Source of the DNA: Trichobilharzia regenti
Lineage: Eukaryota > Platyhelminthes > Trematoda > Strigeidida > Schistosomatidae
Direction: 5' to 3'
DNA: 64,000 nt
Assembly (NCBI GenBank): GCA_944472135.2
Contig: OX235268.1
Location: forward strand, 8,872,589-8,936,588
Part shown: in pieces, positions 43,130-54,234 of the stretch
Numbering within the stretch: the stretch's first letter is position 1
Layout of the letters: each line of letters starts with the position of its first letter
Notes under the pieces: model-generated
What the model saw: only the letters and a program-made list of their open reading frames with translations
Databases searched by the model: none
What the model was told of the DNA's origin: nothing
Made by a program: the position numbers and the translations under genes

Positions 43130-45096
43130 TAATAGCTTTATTCCAAAACAGTAATTGCGATACAGAATGGAATTCTCAGCATTTCACTACAGCATTGCAT
43201 CCAGTTAGTAAATTGACAATAAATAAAATTCTACATAGATTAAGAGTAATCTCAGTTAGTTACGACAACAACATATTGACATGTCGGTAGCAAAGCAAAA
43301 ATTAAACAGAGTGTTTGAAGGTGTTAGAAAAGTAGATACTGCTAGCATATTTACTGGCGTAAGCGGTAACAAAAAGGTCGAGATATACAGAGTGTGAAAG
43401 AACGAAGAAGAATGTTTAAATAGAGTTTGTAAGGAAGAGAGAAACAAAGCTGCACATAACAGAAGAGAGAGAGAGAGAGAAAAGGAAAAGTAAGAAATAA
43501 AAACGTTGTACCTATAAATGATATGAGTTGGAAAGATGAGATCCAGTTGTTCTACTGGCTATTTAATAAGTTATAGGTATCACGCCTAATGCTTTCTCTG
43601 CCGCACAGAAGACGAGCTAAGTAGGGTGGGTATGGTTGAGTTTTTGTACTTACTAGTGTGAGCATATAGTTTTCTATATAGGCTTCTGGTTTTGCCTGCC
43701 TGAAGAGATACAAGGGGAGAGTTGTGAGTGAAGAGGGTGATGTGAGTTAGATAAAATGGATTTGGCCCATTTTTTACATGAGTCCATGTGCCTGTAGACC
43801 AGAATATTAACAAGCTGGTTAAGTGGCACGTAGATTACCCTGCTGACAACCCTTAACATCCTGCGTCATAAGGTATAGTCTTTCTTCAGTAGCCCTGGAA
43901 AAACTAAGGGTGAACAATAGAGAATGATAGCCAGGATGCAAGAGTTAACGAATCGTAGGAGTAAGGGTTGGGTTATTCCACAATGTCTTAACTTCTTGAT
44001 GTAGAAGGTAAGACGAAATATTTTCTTAGAAATCAAGAAGATATGAGACGACCAGGAAAGATCCGCAGATAGAATGACACCTAGGTATTTAATTTCTGAC
44101 TTGGCTTCTATTTCAGTGCCATCAATGTTGCACATCTCGTGAGTGCTAACCAGTTTGTTTAGGTCAGGTTTTTGCCTAAAGGTGAAATTAACTGTTTGGC
44201 ATTTGGAGGGATTTAATGTGAGACCGTTTTCCTTGGACCATTGGCTGATTTCTGATAAAAACTGTTTAGTTTAGAGCAGTCACTTTGACATTTGACAGAC
44301 AAAGATACAGTTAGGTCATCAGCATATTTGACAAAATAATGTCATTTGAAGATGGTACGTCATGTAGAAAGAAAGAAAAGAGAAGTGTGGAAAGTACAGC
44401 ACCTTGGGGAACACCAGCTTCAGTGAGCACAACAGAGGAGGATTGGCCTTTGTATACGGTGTACTGCATTCTGTTAGAGAAGTAGGAATGCAACCAGTTA
44501 GTGACCCAGGACTCGGTTTGTGTCATGGAGAGCTTATTTAGCAAGGGACATCTAGGTACTGAGTCAAAAGTAGAAGTGAAGTCGAGAAACGTGCAGCGGA
44601 CGTATTTGGCACCTTGATCTAATGATGAGACGATACTGTTGTGTAAGACGGCTGCAGCGTCTAAAGTACTCCTACCCTGTCTGTAGGCAAATTGTTTGGG
44701 GTCTTCGAAGCTTTTAAGGGAGGGTTCGAGTTTAAGAAGTACTAGTTTTTCCATAAGCTTTAGAAACAGGGAAGTAATGGCAATAGGTTTGAATTTTACA
44801 TTCTGTCTGTTGCCAGGTTTAGGGACAGGGACTATTTTAGTGTCTTTCCATGGAACAGGTACAACGTTTTTGGAGAAAGAAGCATTTGGGATGTTAGTTA
44901 GAGGAGAACATAAAGCATCTGCGCATTGTTTTAGAACATATGCAGGTATACCATCAGGTCCAAGACCACATGAGGCCTTAAGAGTTTAAGGACATTTTAA
45001 AACATCGAGAGTGTTAAAGTCCTGGAAGTTATCAGCTACATGTTTAGTAACATTAGAAGTGGTTATAGTAGAAGGATATCGTATAGAAGACTGATT
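43130..45096 (-). pseudogene. CR1-like LINE, RT to 3' end
   Basis: Minus strand, 5'-truncated. 44311-44990 reads G-L-G-P-D-G-I-P-A-Y-V-L, V-P-V-P-W-K-D-T-K-I, K-P-I-A-I-T-S-L, Q-F-A-Y-R-Q-G-R-S-T-L-D, C-T-F-L-D-F-T-S-T-F-D-S-V and E-A-G-V-P-Q-G-A-V-L. A frameshift lies just before the Y-A-D-D-L-T box at about 44310-44330. 43586-44135 codes for the post-palm region and 43130-43560 is the 3' end. The 3' kilobase is nearly identical to 3522-4460 in inverted orientation. Gypsy B is inserted at the 5' border. Confidence 0.8.
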
Positions 45097-45101
45097 AAGA
45101 G
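45097..45101 (+). repeat. Target-site duplication, gypsy B
   Basis: AAGAG, repeated at 48380-48384. Confidence 0.65.
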
Positions 45102-45399
45102 TGTAGCGGTAAATAATTCCCCAAAATTATTGGCCACAGCAATCACTCATTGGATGCTGACCACCACTGTTTAAGTCGACTTGTTTAGCTGAAGGCTTCC
45201 GGTCAAGCATCCCCGCCATTTGGTACCCGTCGTGTAACGTGCACGATCACTAGCTAGTTAAGCGTTCGTCTAACGGCTTGTTTTGGTTCCTAAATATATC
45301 TCTTGGTTTGGACGATCAATTATTGGCTTTTGCTTTGTCTTTGGTACGCGAGAGTAAATTAATTAGAAGTTGTTGAACGAGATATCCGTCAAACTCTAA
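45102..45399 (+). repeat. Gypsy B 5' LTR
   Basis: Differs from the 3' LTR in a one-base indel and a small change near the 3' end. Confidence 0.85.
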
Positions 45400-45513
45400 A
45401 CTGGTGAGCCCAACCGCGAACTTTAACCACGAAAAATCCGCAGATAACCCTGGTGAGTTCGGTCCATTTTGTATTTGTTCTTGTACCATATATTATTCGA
45501 CATAATTTCCGTC

Positions 45514-46341
45514 ATGAGTGATCTTAGTCCCAAGGTCATCCGTATCCGCTCAACTCCTAAAACCATTCAGCTCGTACCATACTGGCCAGATAATGCTGAA
45601 ACGTGGTTTCTGCTAGCTGAAGCAGATTTTTGTGAGCATGGGATAACCGATCAACGTTCACAGTTACTTGCAGTTATTCACGCCCTACCACGGGAATTCA
45701 GCAAGTACGTAACATCACAGATGTTGAGTCCCGAGGTAAGTAACTCGTACGAGTTGCTCAAAGCATTCCTCCTCAGAAGAAACGTTCTCACGGACCGACA
45801 ACGTCTAGATGAATTATTTCGTAACATCGAGTTAGGAGATCAGTCAGCCGTGAGCATGCTGAAAAGAATGAAACAAATTGTCGGCCAAAGTCAGTTCGAC
45901 GAAGGACTGTTTAGAGAACTCTTCTTAACCAAGCTGCCACAGGCTGTACAGACCGTACTTGTGACACTGCAGGGTACTGTAATAGAGGACTTAGCTATTA
46001 CTGCAGATAGGATTCTAGAAATAACTAAACGGTCTGTTCCCGAAATATGCTCGATGACTAAGCAGACTTCGAGTAAGGATCCTGCAATGATAGAGTTATG
46101 CAACTCCCTTCAGCAGATGTTTAGGTCGAAGATGCATTCTAACTCCTCCGAACGTCGTCCTAAATCTCCTCGACGCAGGAACTCGCGTGGTCGATCTAAG
46201 TCCAAACCACGTTCACTGAAAAACCCTGACTGGTGCTGGTACCACAACACCTATGGCCAAGAAGCGAAGTGTTGCCGTAAGCCTTGTAACTTCGGAAATG
46301 TCTCAAAGTCTGCGGGAAACTATCCCGCCGGCACGCGTTAG
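45514..46341 (+). CDS. Gypsy B Gag
   Basis: 276 residues from the Met at 45514; an upstream Met at 45469 is in frame but M-S-D-L-S-P-K looks like the natural start. The body contains [18 protein letters not shown], typical of CsRn1-type gag. A basic Arg/Ser-rich stretch and the unusual Cys-His motif [18 protein letters not shown] are near the end (CHCC type instead of CCHC knuckle). It would form the particle and bind RNA. The frame is complete and overlaps the start of pol in another frame, suggesting frameshift expression of pol. Confidence 0.85.
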   Translation: MSDLSPKVIRIRSTPKTIQLVPYWPDNAETWFLLAEADFCEHGITDQRSQLLAVIHALPREFSKYVTSQMLSPEVSNSYELLKAFLLRRNVLTDRQRLDELFRNIELGDQSAVSMLKRMKQIVGQSQFDEGLFRELFLTKLPQAVQTVLVTLQGTVIEDLAITADRILEITKRSVPEICSMTKQTSSKDPAMIELCNSLQQMFRSKMHSNSSERRPKSPRRRNSRGRSKSKPRSLKNPDWCWYHNTYGQEAKCCRKPCNFGNVSKSAGNYPAGTR

Positions 46342-46388
46342 CGGCTACCGTCGCCGGTGGCACTAGCCGCCTACTTTACATCCATGAT

Positions 46389-47576
46389 GTGATAAGCCAG
46401 ACTCGATACTTAGTCGACACAGGCGCCGAAGTCAGCGTCCTTCCTGCTACAGCAGCAGATCGACAGAAGGAATCTACCTTCAACTTACAGGCTGCAAATG
46501 GAAAACCAATTGCAACCTTTGGTAGGAAATACGTCTATCTGAACGTAGGTTTACGCAAACCTATTCGATGGATTTTCCTTCTCGCTGACGTTACAATGCC
46601 CATCATTGGCACGGACCTACTTAATCATCATGATTTACTCGTAGACGTCCGCCGAAAACGACTGATTGACAATACTACTAGTCTGTCCATCAAAGGCATC
46701 AGCAACATAGGCCCCAGTTTGTCACCCGTTAAGATAAAGGCAATTCTTGATCCAACTTTTCAATCTATGGTTGACAAGTATCCGGAACTTAACTGCCCGT
46801 CGAACGATCTACCGTGCATAACCAGCAATGTTATGCACCACATCATTACCACAGGACAACCTGTGACATCTAAAGCACGACGATTAGCTCCTGACAAACT
46901 GAGAATCGCCAGGAACGAATTTGACCATATGCTTACCCTTGGCATCATTCGACCTTCGAATGGCCCACGGGCATCCCCACTTCATATGGTTCCGAAAAAG
47001 GATAGCAACGATTGGCGACCCACCGGTGATTACCGGCGAGTGAATGCCAAAACAACCCCTGATTGCTACCCGTTGCCTCATATACACGACTTGACGGCAA
47101 CCTTATCCGGCGCGACTATATTCTCCAAAATCGACTTGGTTAAAGCGTATAACCCAATCCCGATGGCAACAGAAGATATCCCGAAAACGGCTATTATTAC
47201 GCCTTTCGGACTTTTTGAATTTCTCCGTATGCCATTCGGTCTCCGGAATGCAGCCCAAACATTCCAACGCTTCATCGACGAAGTATTTTGCGGTCTCGAC
47301 TTTGTATATGCATACTTAGACGACTGCCTCATTGCCAGTCCAGACAAGGAAATTCACCTTAGGCACTTGGACTTGGCATTTGACAGGTTACGCCAACATG
47401 GTGTTACCATCAATATTCAAAAGTGTCAAATCGGTGTTGACTCACTCGACTTTCTGAGTCACACTACTGACTGCAAGGGCATTCCCCCACTGGCTACTAA
47501 GGTTGAGCCTCCTAAGAAAAACCGTTCTGGACGTACCGTAAGGTTCCCAGAATATCTGCACACTTATTTGACTTAA
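46389..47576 (+). CDS. Gypsy B truncated Pol: protease and RT
   Basis: 395 residues from the first Met; pol translation probably enters upstream from gag by frameshift. Protease box [13 protein letters not shown] near residue 10, and its partner [22 protein letters not shown], motif [21 protein letters not shown], catalytic Y-A-Y-L-D-D-C-L. After [11 protein letters not shown] the frame runs into [14 protein letters not shown], a typical extreme C-terminus of gypsy pol, and stops. RNase H and integrase are therefore removed by an in-frame deletion near 47495. Confidence 0.8.
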   Translation: MISQTRYLVDTGAEVSVLPATAADRQKESTFNLQAANGKPIATFGRKYVYLNVGLRKPIRWIFLLADVTMPIIGTDLLNHHDLLVDVRRKRLIDNTTSLSIKGISNIGPSLSPVKIKAILDPTFQSMVDKYPELNCPSNDLPCITSNVMHHIITTGQPVTSKARRLAPDKLRIARNEFDHMLTLGIIRPSNGPRASPLHMVPKKDSNDWRPTGDYRRVNAKTTPDCYPLPHIHDLTATLSGATIFSKIDLVKAYNPIPMATEDIPKTAIITPFGLFEFLRMPFGLRNAAQTFQRFIDEVFCGLDFVYAYLDDCLIASPDKEIHLRHLDLAFDRLRQHGVTINIQKCQIGVDSLDFLSHTTDCKGIPPLATKVEPPKKNRSGRTVRFPEYLHTYLT

Positions 47577-48080
47577 CGAATTCGTGTGATTCACGCAACT
47601 CATTCGTTTGTGGTACTGACTATTTTTTTTGACGTATAAATTTTTTTTATATACAGTACCACCGAACACAAAAAAATTTTTTCTTCAACAGTTCATGTAA
47701 CATACACAAAAAAATTAATCAGATGTATTTTTTATCGATGTTCTGAACTTAGCATTATTTTACTGTATAGTAAATGCACACAATTTTTTTTAACCAAAAA
47801 GCTCATTTCGTACATTTTCCTCAAGATGGTTCTTAGCGTTCTTGTTTTCTTTTCCAGGTGCGACGGGCACTGGACAGGAAACAAACGAAGCACGGGATCC
47901 AACGAACAACAACAAGGAAGCTATGTACAAACACCCTATTAGCATAGGCAGACAAACCAGTAGGCATACGACCAAGCCGCTCGGAAGATTTTTTTCACCC
48001 GAAAGGGAACCATCGAGTTTTTTTACTTCCGGCTGGTTCTGTCTTAGGGTCCTCACGACCCCACTAGGGGGGGAGTAAGC
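47577..48080 (+). other. Gypsy B 3' untranslated interior
   Basis: No coding sequence with family support; T-rich at 47610-47790, then the polypurine tract before the LTR. Confidence 0.55.
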
Positions 48081-48379
48081 TGTAGCGGTAAATAATTCCC
48101 CAAAATTATTGGCCACAGCAATCACTCATTGGATGCTGACCACCACTGTTTAAGTCGACTTGTTTAGCTGAAGGCTTCCGGTCAAGCATCCCCGCCATTT
48201 GGTACCCCGTCGTGTAACGTGCACGATCACTAGCTAGTTAAGCGTTCGTCTAACGGCTTGTTTTGGTTCCTAAATATATCTCTTGGTTTGGACGATCAAT
48301 TATTGGCTTTTGCTTTGTCTTTGGTACGCGAGAGTAAATTAATTAGAAGTTGTTGAACGAGATATCCGTCAACATCTAA
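48081..48379 (+). repeat. Gypsy B 3' LTR
   Basis: Starts TGTAGCGGTAAATAA and is followed by the AAGAG duplication. Confidence 0.85.
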
Positions 48380-48383
48380 AAGA

Positions 48384-48575
48384 GCGTCGGTTGCACAGTG
48401 GTTAGGAGTCTCGCTGACCATGCACATGGTCCGAGGTTCGAGCCCACGCCGACGCACACCTGATATCTATGGTCGGCCTGCAAAATTTGGGCTACCGATA
48501 TCACCTGCTGAAAATTCCATACTTGTACCAAACATACAGTGTGGAATCAAGCTGTAATCAAAAATAAAAAAAATA
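48384..48575 (+). repeat. SINE-2 copy
   Basis: Box A-like TGCACAGTGGTTAGGAG, box B GGTTCGAGCCC, hairpin body with GATATC arms, tail AAGCTGTAATC and a long A-rich end (AAAAATAAAAAAAATAAATA type). It begins right at the gypsy B duplication, so gypsy B landed at the SINE/LINE border. Confidence 0.8.
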
Positions 48576-49131
48576 AATAAAAATAAACATCATAAGAGGG
48601 ATAAACATTACATCGCTTACTGTTGCCATTAATTTCATTGAAAAGTTTCCACATGCTTCTCAATGTAACTGAGTTCACAGTGATTTTATGATATCTGGTA
48701 AATTATATTGTATTGTTTTACCTAACTGAGTCTATCGGGTCTTCACGCCTATAAAATTTGTCTCTGAGTGAGTTCGCTCGTCTGTTGGTTGATTTGAATG
48801 CCAACCTAATTCATCCCATCCAGAATCGCTAAATATAAGTTGGCCTAGTTAAACGTCTTTATAATCGAGCCAACAGCCTCACTAGTAGGCCAGAAGAAGA
48901 TTTAAATAATGAAATAATAATAATGATAATGATTAAGCTTTATTTAAGACAGTATGCGAATATACGGTACAAAAATTTTCAGCGTGTTCACTTCCAAAGT
49001 ACTTTTTTCTTCACACAGGATTCACATGTAAATTAATAATCTGAAGTATATCATCATTTCGTTGAAGAATTGTACAGCGTTTACTTGGGAGCAAGTTAAA
49101 TCATCGCCCAAGTTTATGTATAGGTCATTTG
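48576..49131. other. Unassigned, with LINE-like tail at 48900-49000
   Basis: 48905-48990 (AATAATAATAATGATAATG, then GCTTTATTT and AATTTTCAGCGTG) resembles the LINE 3' tail at 43110-43180. Nothing else recognised. Confidence 0.4.
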
Positions 49132-49135
49132 ATAT
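49132..49135 (+). repeat. Target-site duplication, gypsy C
   Basis: ATAT, repeated at 53623-53626. Confidence 0.6.
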
Positions 49136-49458
49136 TGTAACAACAGAAGACAAGGGCCAGGCAACAGATCGTTTTATTATGAAAATCAACACGTATTTAT
49201 ACATATTTCACATACATTATTATAGACAAGCGCAGTCATCTGATTGGTTGTTTATCAGAAGTTAGGCAGACAAACGCAGGCTTCTGATTGGTTGTTTCGG
49301 GATTCCTCGACAAATAGAGTTCTCTATCTGCGAATCATATTTTGCCACGTTAACTTTGCTGTGATTGGTTGTTGAATCAGCCTTGTTCATATTTTCTCAC
49401 GGCCCACATTAACGTAGATTAGTGCCAACCAATCGGCTAGCAGCCTGCTCTCACCACA
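49136..49458 (-). repeat. Gypsy C 3' LTR
   Basis: TGTAACAACAGAAGAC to GCTCTCACCACA. A diverged solo copy of this LTR family is at 63518-63831. Confidence 0.95.
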
Positions 49459-52400
49459 CTCGTCCCCCCGTCAAATAGCTTCGTGCGCAGACGTTCCGAC
49501 CTTCTGGGTGCTACATCCTCTAGTTGAGGATTGTTACTGACCGGCTTGTCCCACTGTACCCATCTTTGGAGCTGACTGGCGTTAACTCGTTTCTGTTTAT
49601 CACCTCTTCGGATGGTATATACTTGACCCCGTCTTTTTGTGATTGTGTATGGTCCTTCCCACTTTGGAAGGAGTTTCCGTGAACCTAGCCCGCCTCCAAC
49701 TGTATTTCTTTTGTCTCTACACTTCACTTGGTCCCCGACTGCAAAGATAATGCACTGCGTCCTTTCTTTCATCTGAGACTTCGCGACATCACTGCGCTGC
49801 TTCTTCATTACATTCTTGACTGCCTCTTTCCTCTCTGCTTTTAATTTCGTCGTACTCCACTTTTGGTGCATGGGCCAGGTCTCATTGTGTACCGGTAATC
49901 GTGGTTTTCTACCATACATCAGTTGGAAGGGTGACTTCTTCGTTGTTTCCTGAGTGGTAGCACGATGTGTTAGTAAAATCAGTGGAAGCTCCGTTTCCCA
50001 GTTCCCGCCCTTCGAGGCCAGCCACTCCTTCAGTGTACGGTTGTTTCTCTCCGTTAGGCCATTCGTTTGTGGATGGTATGGGGTCGTTCTGATCCTCTTG
50101 ATGCCCAGCTGTTGCAAACGGGAAGTAAACTCTTCACTCTCGAAACAGGGACCTTGGTCTGTCAGTATTGTCTTCGGTACGCCGTGGTCTGCAACAATGT
50201 GTCTAACTACTGCATCTGTCACGGTTCTTGCACGTTGGTCTGGGATTGCTACGGCGTCTACCCATCGTGTCGCGTGTTCCGTCATCACCAAGAGGTACTG
50301 ATTACCATTGGATGTCTGAGGAAATGGACCCATGACATCTACGGACCACAAGTCACCTATCGCGGTAACTGGAATCGACTGAAGTGGTGGTCGTATACAC
50401 CGGTCACCTTTCATCAGCTGGCACCGTGGACATCCAAGTACGTATCTTGCTACGTCTTCTCTCATACCTGGCCAGTACATACTTTGTCTTAGGAGGTCGG
50501 TCGTTCTGGCCACGCCTGTATGCGCTAGCTGGTGACATTCTTCTATCATGTCGTGGCGCGACGATTGAGGTATGACAGCCAGCCAGCTTCCGTCGTTCTC
50601 TCGCCAGGTCAGAGTCCCGTAGGCATTCACTCTGAGTCGATCCCTCTGTCTGAGTAGTGTGGTTAGCTCCTTACTCGCCGTAGTTTGATCCACTTCTATT
50701 CCGTTGGTGATCACCTGTATTACTGTATTCAGCGTATCGTCCAACCTCTGCCTACGTGCAAGTCTTAGTGGGTCTTGTTCTACTGCATGCACTCCGTAAG
50801 CGACCTCGGGCAACTCAGACTCATCTTCTGGTCTCGATAACAAATCTGCCAAGACATTTTCACTTCCAGGAACGTGTGAGATCGTAAAATCGTACTCCTG
50901 AAGACGCAACATCCACCGTGACAACTTCCCCCGTGGGTCTCTCGCTGTCTTCAAAAATTGTAGCGGCTTATGATCAGTTTCGATGTGGAACCGCCGGCCG
51001 AGTAAATAAGGTCTCCATTTGTCGACTGCCCATACCATTGCTAAACATTCTTTCTCTATCGTTGAATACTTTCTCTCTGCGAGTGTCAAAACCCTACTGG
51101 CATACTCAACGATTCCCTCGTCCTGTCTTAGGACCGCACCTATAGCGTAGTCACTGGCATCTGTGCACACTGTGAACTGTCTTCCTGGCACAGGTAGTTT
51201 TAGCGTCATTTGTTGGTGGTCGAGCAGCTGTTTAATTCTGTCGAATGTCCTCTGCGATTCTTCCGACCAAACAAACTTTGGCTCACCTAGTAGCCTGTAT
51301 AGAGGGGCTGCTATCTCATTGAAGTTCTTCACGAAGCGGCTATAAAACGCTGCTCTACCCAAGAATTGTCTCAGTTTTCTCTTTGAATTCGGGGCTGGAA
51401 TCGTTTTAATCGTCAAAATTTTCTCCGGCAGTGGTTTAATCTCACCATTTCCCACTTTATGTCCCAACAGAGTAACATTCTTTTTGGCTATCTGGGACTT
51501 GGTTTTGTTGACGCGTAGTCCAAACTCTTCGATGCGTCGCAGCACGGCTTCTACATGGTTGACGTGATCGTTTTCGTTTTGACTGTATATGACGAGATCA
51601 TCACCATAAACCTCCACGTTTTTCAAGTTCCTAAGTAATAGCTTCATCAGTCGTCTGAACGTAAACGGTGCACCTGCTAGTCCAAACGGCATGCGTTTAA
51701 ATCGATATTGTGTCTGACCCACGATGAAAGCCGTCTTATCTCTATCACCTTGTTTTATCGGTATCTGCCAGTATCCTGAGCGAAGATCGAGAACCGAAAA
51801 CACATTCGCACCTTGTAGGCGATCTAAAGTTTCTACCACTGTTGGCATGGCACACGGTCTTAACTCTGTCATACTGTTTAACTGTCGAAAATCAACACAG
51901 AATCTATACTTCCCATTCGCTTTTTTTACTAACAGCACTGGAGAGTTGTACGGGCTATCAGCTTCCTCAATAATATCATCTTTTAACATCTCTTGCACTT
52001 GTCGCTCCACTTCGCCTTCCAGATGACATGGAACTCTTCGCGTTGTAAATGACCTTACTTTCGGATCACTTAACGGAATTTCATGATTCACCTTATCGCA
52101 ATAACCGTATGGGTCCCCATCTCCAGTGAACAGATGATCGTATTTATTAATTAACTCTGTCACATTGTGTACCGTCGACAGCTTAATCGCTGCTATCTCG
52201 CTGGTCTCATACATGTTGATATGCCCGTATTTCGTGACCACCACGTTCGCTTGCGTGTCGATTATTGCACCAATCTCACGCAGAAAATCCGCTCCTAATA
52301 TCGTTCGCTGTAGTTCGGGTACAACAATGAAAGGAAACGTCACCTCGCAGCCACCAACAACGACCGTACAGTTCGATCTACCCGTGATACGCAACACATA

Positions 52401-53276
52401 CCCGCCTACTGTTTGTACTGTCAATGAACACGGACTAACACTCTTACATAAATTCTTATCTATTAACGACACGGCCGCCCCTGTATCTATCAAACATACT
52501 ACTTCTCGATCATTCACTCGCAACTTCGAATACAGAGCGCCTTTCTCAATAGCCCCCACTAAATCTAGGTTCATACGAAAGAAAGAACAAGCATTATACC
52601 GTCTGAAATTTTTTCTTTTTCGCCTTTCTGGGCAGTATCTTCTCCAGTGTCCCGGCTTACCGCATTCAAAACACCGGTCTTTTCTATCAGCCAACTTTAA
52701 CGCCGCCACTTCCCGCTGCAATGCTTCAATTTTTTGCTCATATTCGTTTGGTTTTGGTTGGTCTATAGCGGCTACCGTTGTGCTCAGCAGCTGTCTGGTC
52801 ACCTTCGCCAGCTCACTAATATCCATCGGCTGCGTTGCGTTAACCAGTTTTAATCGCTGAGAAATGTGGTCTGGGACACTCTCGATGAATTGGGAAGACA
52901 GTAACTGCGCTTCTGATTCTTCATCTAAAGTGGGAAGCGCGCGTCGAAGTAGATTAGTCAGTTTCACCGCCAACACTAGCGGGTCTCCATCAGGTCCAAG
53001 CTTCATTGACCGGAACTGCTGCATTGCTAGCTGTCTGTCTGTTTCGCTGTCAAACTCGGACACTAGTCGTTCAACCAATTTCTTCCAAGACGCTGTGCCA
53101 TTTGACCTGTCTACGCTGTCATATGCAGCCTTCGCTCGGCCTCTCAACAGCGTCCCCAGGACAACTGCCTTCGCCGCCTGCTCCTTGACACCCACCAGCT
53201 CAGCAACAGCCTCGAAGTCACGTAAGAAGCTCCGTATGTCTCCTTCTTCAAACGCAGCTGGCCACGGGATCTTCAT
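49437..53276 (-). CDS. Gypsy C Gag-Pol polyprotein
   Basis: 1279 residues in one frame, starting only 24 bases inside the 5' LTR border and ending within the 3' LTR. Gag about 1-200, zinc knuckle C-F-E-C-G-K-P-G-H-W-R-R-Y-C (202-215), protease L-I-D-T-G-A (Asp 264), RT with F-C-V-D-F-R-Q-L-N, V-L-D-L-R-S-G-Y-W-Q and catalytic Y-G-D-D (557-560; YLDD is commoner in gypsy elements), RNase H T-D-A-S-D (Asp 706) and D-H-K-P-L, integrase H-H-C-C zinc domain (about 905-950), catalytic D980, D1040 and E1076 (the D35E spacing), then a basic tail. All key residues are present. Gag and pol are not separated by a stop or frameshift. Confidence 0.95.
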   Translation of the reverse strand: MKIPWPAAFEEGDIRSFLRDFEAVAELVGVKEQAAKAVVLGTLLRGRAKAAYDSVDRSNGTASWKKLVERLVSEFDSETDRQLAMQQFRSMKLGPDGDPLVLAVKLTNLLRRALPTLDEESEAQLLSSQFIESVPDHISQRLKLVNATQPMDISELAKVTRQLLSTTVAAIDQPKPNEYEQKIEALQREVAALKLADRKDRCFECGKPGHWRRYCPERRKRKNFRRYNACSFFRMNLDLVGAIEKGALYSKLRVNDREVVCLIDTGAAVSLIDKNLCKSVSPCSLTVQTVGGYVLRITGRSNCTVVVGGCEVTFPFIVVPELQRTILGADFLREIGAIIDTQANVVVTKYGHINMYETSEIAAIKLSTVHNVTELINKYDHLFTGDGDPYGYCDKVNHEIPLSDPKVRSFTTRRVPCHLEGEVERQVQEMLKDDIIEEADSPYNSPVLLVKKANGKYRFCVDFRQLNSMTELRPCAMPTVVETLDRLQGANVFSVLDLRSGYWQIPIKQGDRDKTAFIVGQTQYRFKRMPFGLAGAPFTFRRLMKLLLRNLKNVEVYGDDLVIYSQNENDHVNHVEAVLRRIEEFGLRVNKTKSQIAKKNVTLLGHKVGNGEIKPLPEKILTIKTIPAPNSKRKLRQFLGRAAFYSRFVKNFNEIAAPLYRLLGEPKFVWSEESQRTFDRIKQLLDHQQMTLKLPVPGRQFTVCTDASDYAIGAVLRQDEGIVEYASRVLTLAERKYSTIEKECLAMVWAVDKWRPYLLGRRFHIETDHKPLQFLKTARDPRGKLSRWMLRLQEYDFTISHVPGSENVLADLLSRPEDESELPEVAYGVHAVEQDPLRLARRQRLDDTLNTVIQVITNGIEVDQTTASKELTTLLRQRDRLRVNAYGTLTWRENDGSWLAVIPQSSRHDMIEECHQLAHTGVARTTDLLRQSMYWPGMREDVARYVLGCPRCQLMKGDRCIRPPLQSIPVTAIGDLWSVDVMGPFPQTSNGNQYLLVMTEHATRWVDAVAIPDQRARTVTDAVVRHIVADHGVPKTILTDQGPCFESEEFTSRLQQLGIKRIRTTPYHPQTNGLTERNNRTLKEWLASKGGNWETELPLILLTHRATTQETTKKSPFQLMYGRKPRLPVHNETWPMHQKWSTTKLKAERKEAVKNVMKKQRSDVAKSQMKERTQCIIFAVGDQVKCRDKRNTVGGGLGSRKLLPKWEGPYTITKRRGQVYTIRRGDKQKRVNASQLQRWVQWDKPVSNNPQLEDVAPRRSERLRTKLFDGGTSVVRAGC

Positions 53277-53299
53277 TTTCTGGAGGCAGCGACACCAAA

Positions 53300-53622
53300 T
53301 GTAACAACAGAAGACAAGGGCCAGGCAACAGATCGTTTTATTATGAAAATCAACACGTATTTATACATATTTCACATACATTATTATAGACAAGCGCAGT
53401 CATCTGATTGGTTGTTTATCAGAAGTTAGGCAGACAAACGCAGGCTTCTGATTGGTTGTTTCGGGATTCCTCGACAAATAGAGTTCTCTATCTGCGAATC
53501 ATATTTTGCCACGTTAACTTTGCTGTGATTGGTTGTTGAATCAGCCTTGTTCATATTTTCTCACGGCCCACATTAACGTAGATTAGTGTCAACCAATCGG
53601 CTAGCAGCCTGCTCTCACCACA
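53300..53622 (-). repeat. Gypsy C 5' LTR
   Basis: Same as the 3' LTR except T for C near 53589 (AGTGTCAACC against AGTGCCAACC). Confidence 0.95.
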
Positions 53623-53626
53623 ATAT

Positions 53627-54234
53627 GACTGGACGATTAAAACAATAATAAATCAAGATGAAATTAAGCATTTCGGAGGAAAGTAATTTCCGTAGCCCAA
53701 TGATTTAACCAGGCCGCCTTCAAACAAATAAAGGAAATATTACTACTGGTGAATAACACACTACCCACCAGAATTTATTCAGAAGTATATGAAGAACCAA
53801 AGAAAAACCAAAAAAATTAGCAATAAAATTGACGAAAATAACGAAAATAATATACAATTCGAAGCCTTTGTAGTACTGCCGCATAAAGGTGGAACGCCGG
53901 AGAAGGCCTCCCTTACCATTTTCAACGAGGCTAGAATTAGAGCGGCTTTTAAACCAACCAACCAACCACTCTCAGAGATAAACTTTTTCGGCTTAAGGAC
54001 CCAATAGATTCAATTAAGAAAAACAATATATAATTTGCCAAATACCATGTAGTTTAGGTAGATTATTGGAACAGAATAATTTGGCTTGACCTAGAATGAT
54101 TGATCCTCTTAAGTTAAATAACTTAAAAATTGCTTAGCCATTGCATTTCATTACATTCAACTTGCATGTGATCATCACACACAATAGGGTGAGTGGGACA
54201 GGGTGAAAATATTAAATAATAATATAGTTATATA
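53627..54234. other. No gene recognised
   Basis: Unassigned AT-rich sequence. Confidence 0.35.

Larger units (their letters stand above)
45102..48379 (+). mobile_element. Gypsy B (CsRn1/Boudicca-like), internally deleted
   Basis: 3278 bp. LTRs 45102-45399 and 48081-48379 (298 and 299 bases, starting TGTAGCGGTAAATAA) and a 5-bp duplication. The primer-binding site candidate CTGGTGAGCCCAACC is at 45401-45415, and a polypurine tract AGGGGGGGAG lies just before the 3' LTR. Gag and a truncated pol are present, RNase H and integrase are deleted. The group assignment rests on the gag Cys-His motif and general organisation. Confidence 0.85.
49136..53622 (-). mobile_element. Gypsy C, complete LTR retrotransposon
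   Basis: 4487 bp, LTRs of 323 bases (49136-49458 and 53300-53622) that appear to differ at a single base, a 4-bp duplication, and a single open gag-pol frame. On the minus strand a primer-binding site candidate (TTTGGTGTCGCTGCC) follows the 5' LTR directly and a purine tract (GACGGGGGGACGAG) precedes the 3' LTR. No env-like frame. By sequence alone this is the best candidate for a currently mobile element in the window. Confidence 0.95.

Noticed and set aside
47842..48078. 78-residue plus-strand frame before the gypsy B 3' LTR as an extra gene
   Set aside because: Low complexity, no recognisable domain, overlaps the polypurine tract.
52165..52860. 231-residue plus-strand frame, and other plus-strand frames over 49.9-53.3 kb
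   Set aside because: Shadows of the intact minus-strand gypsy C gag-pol; no family signature.
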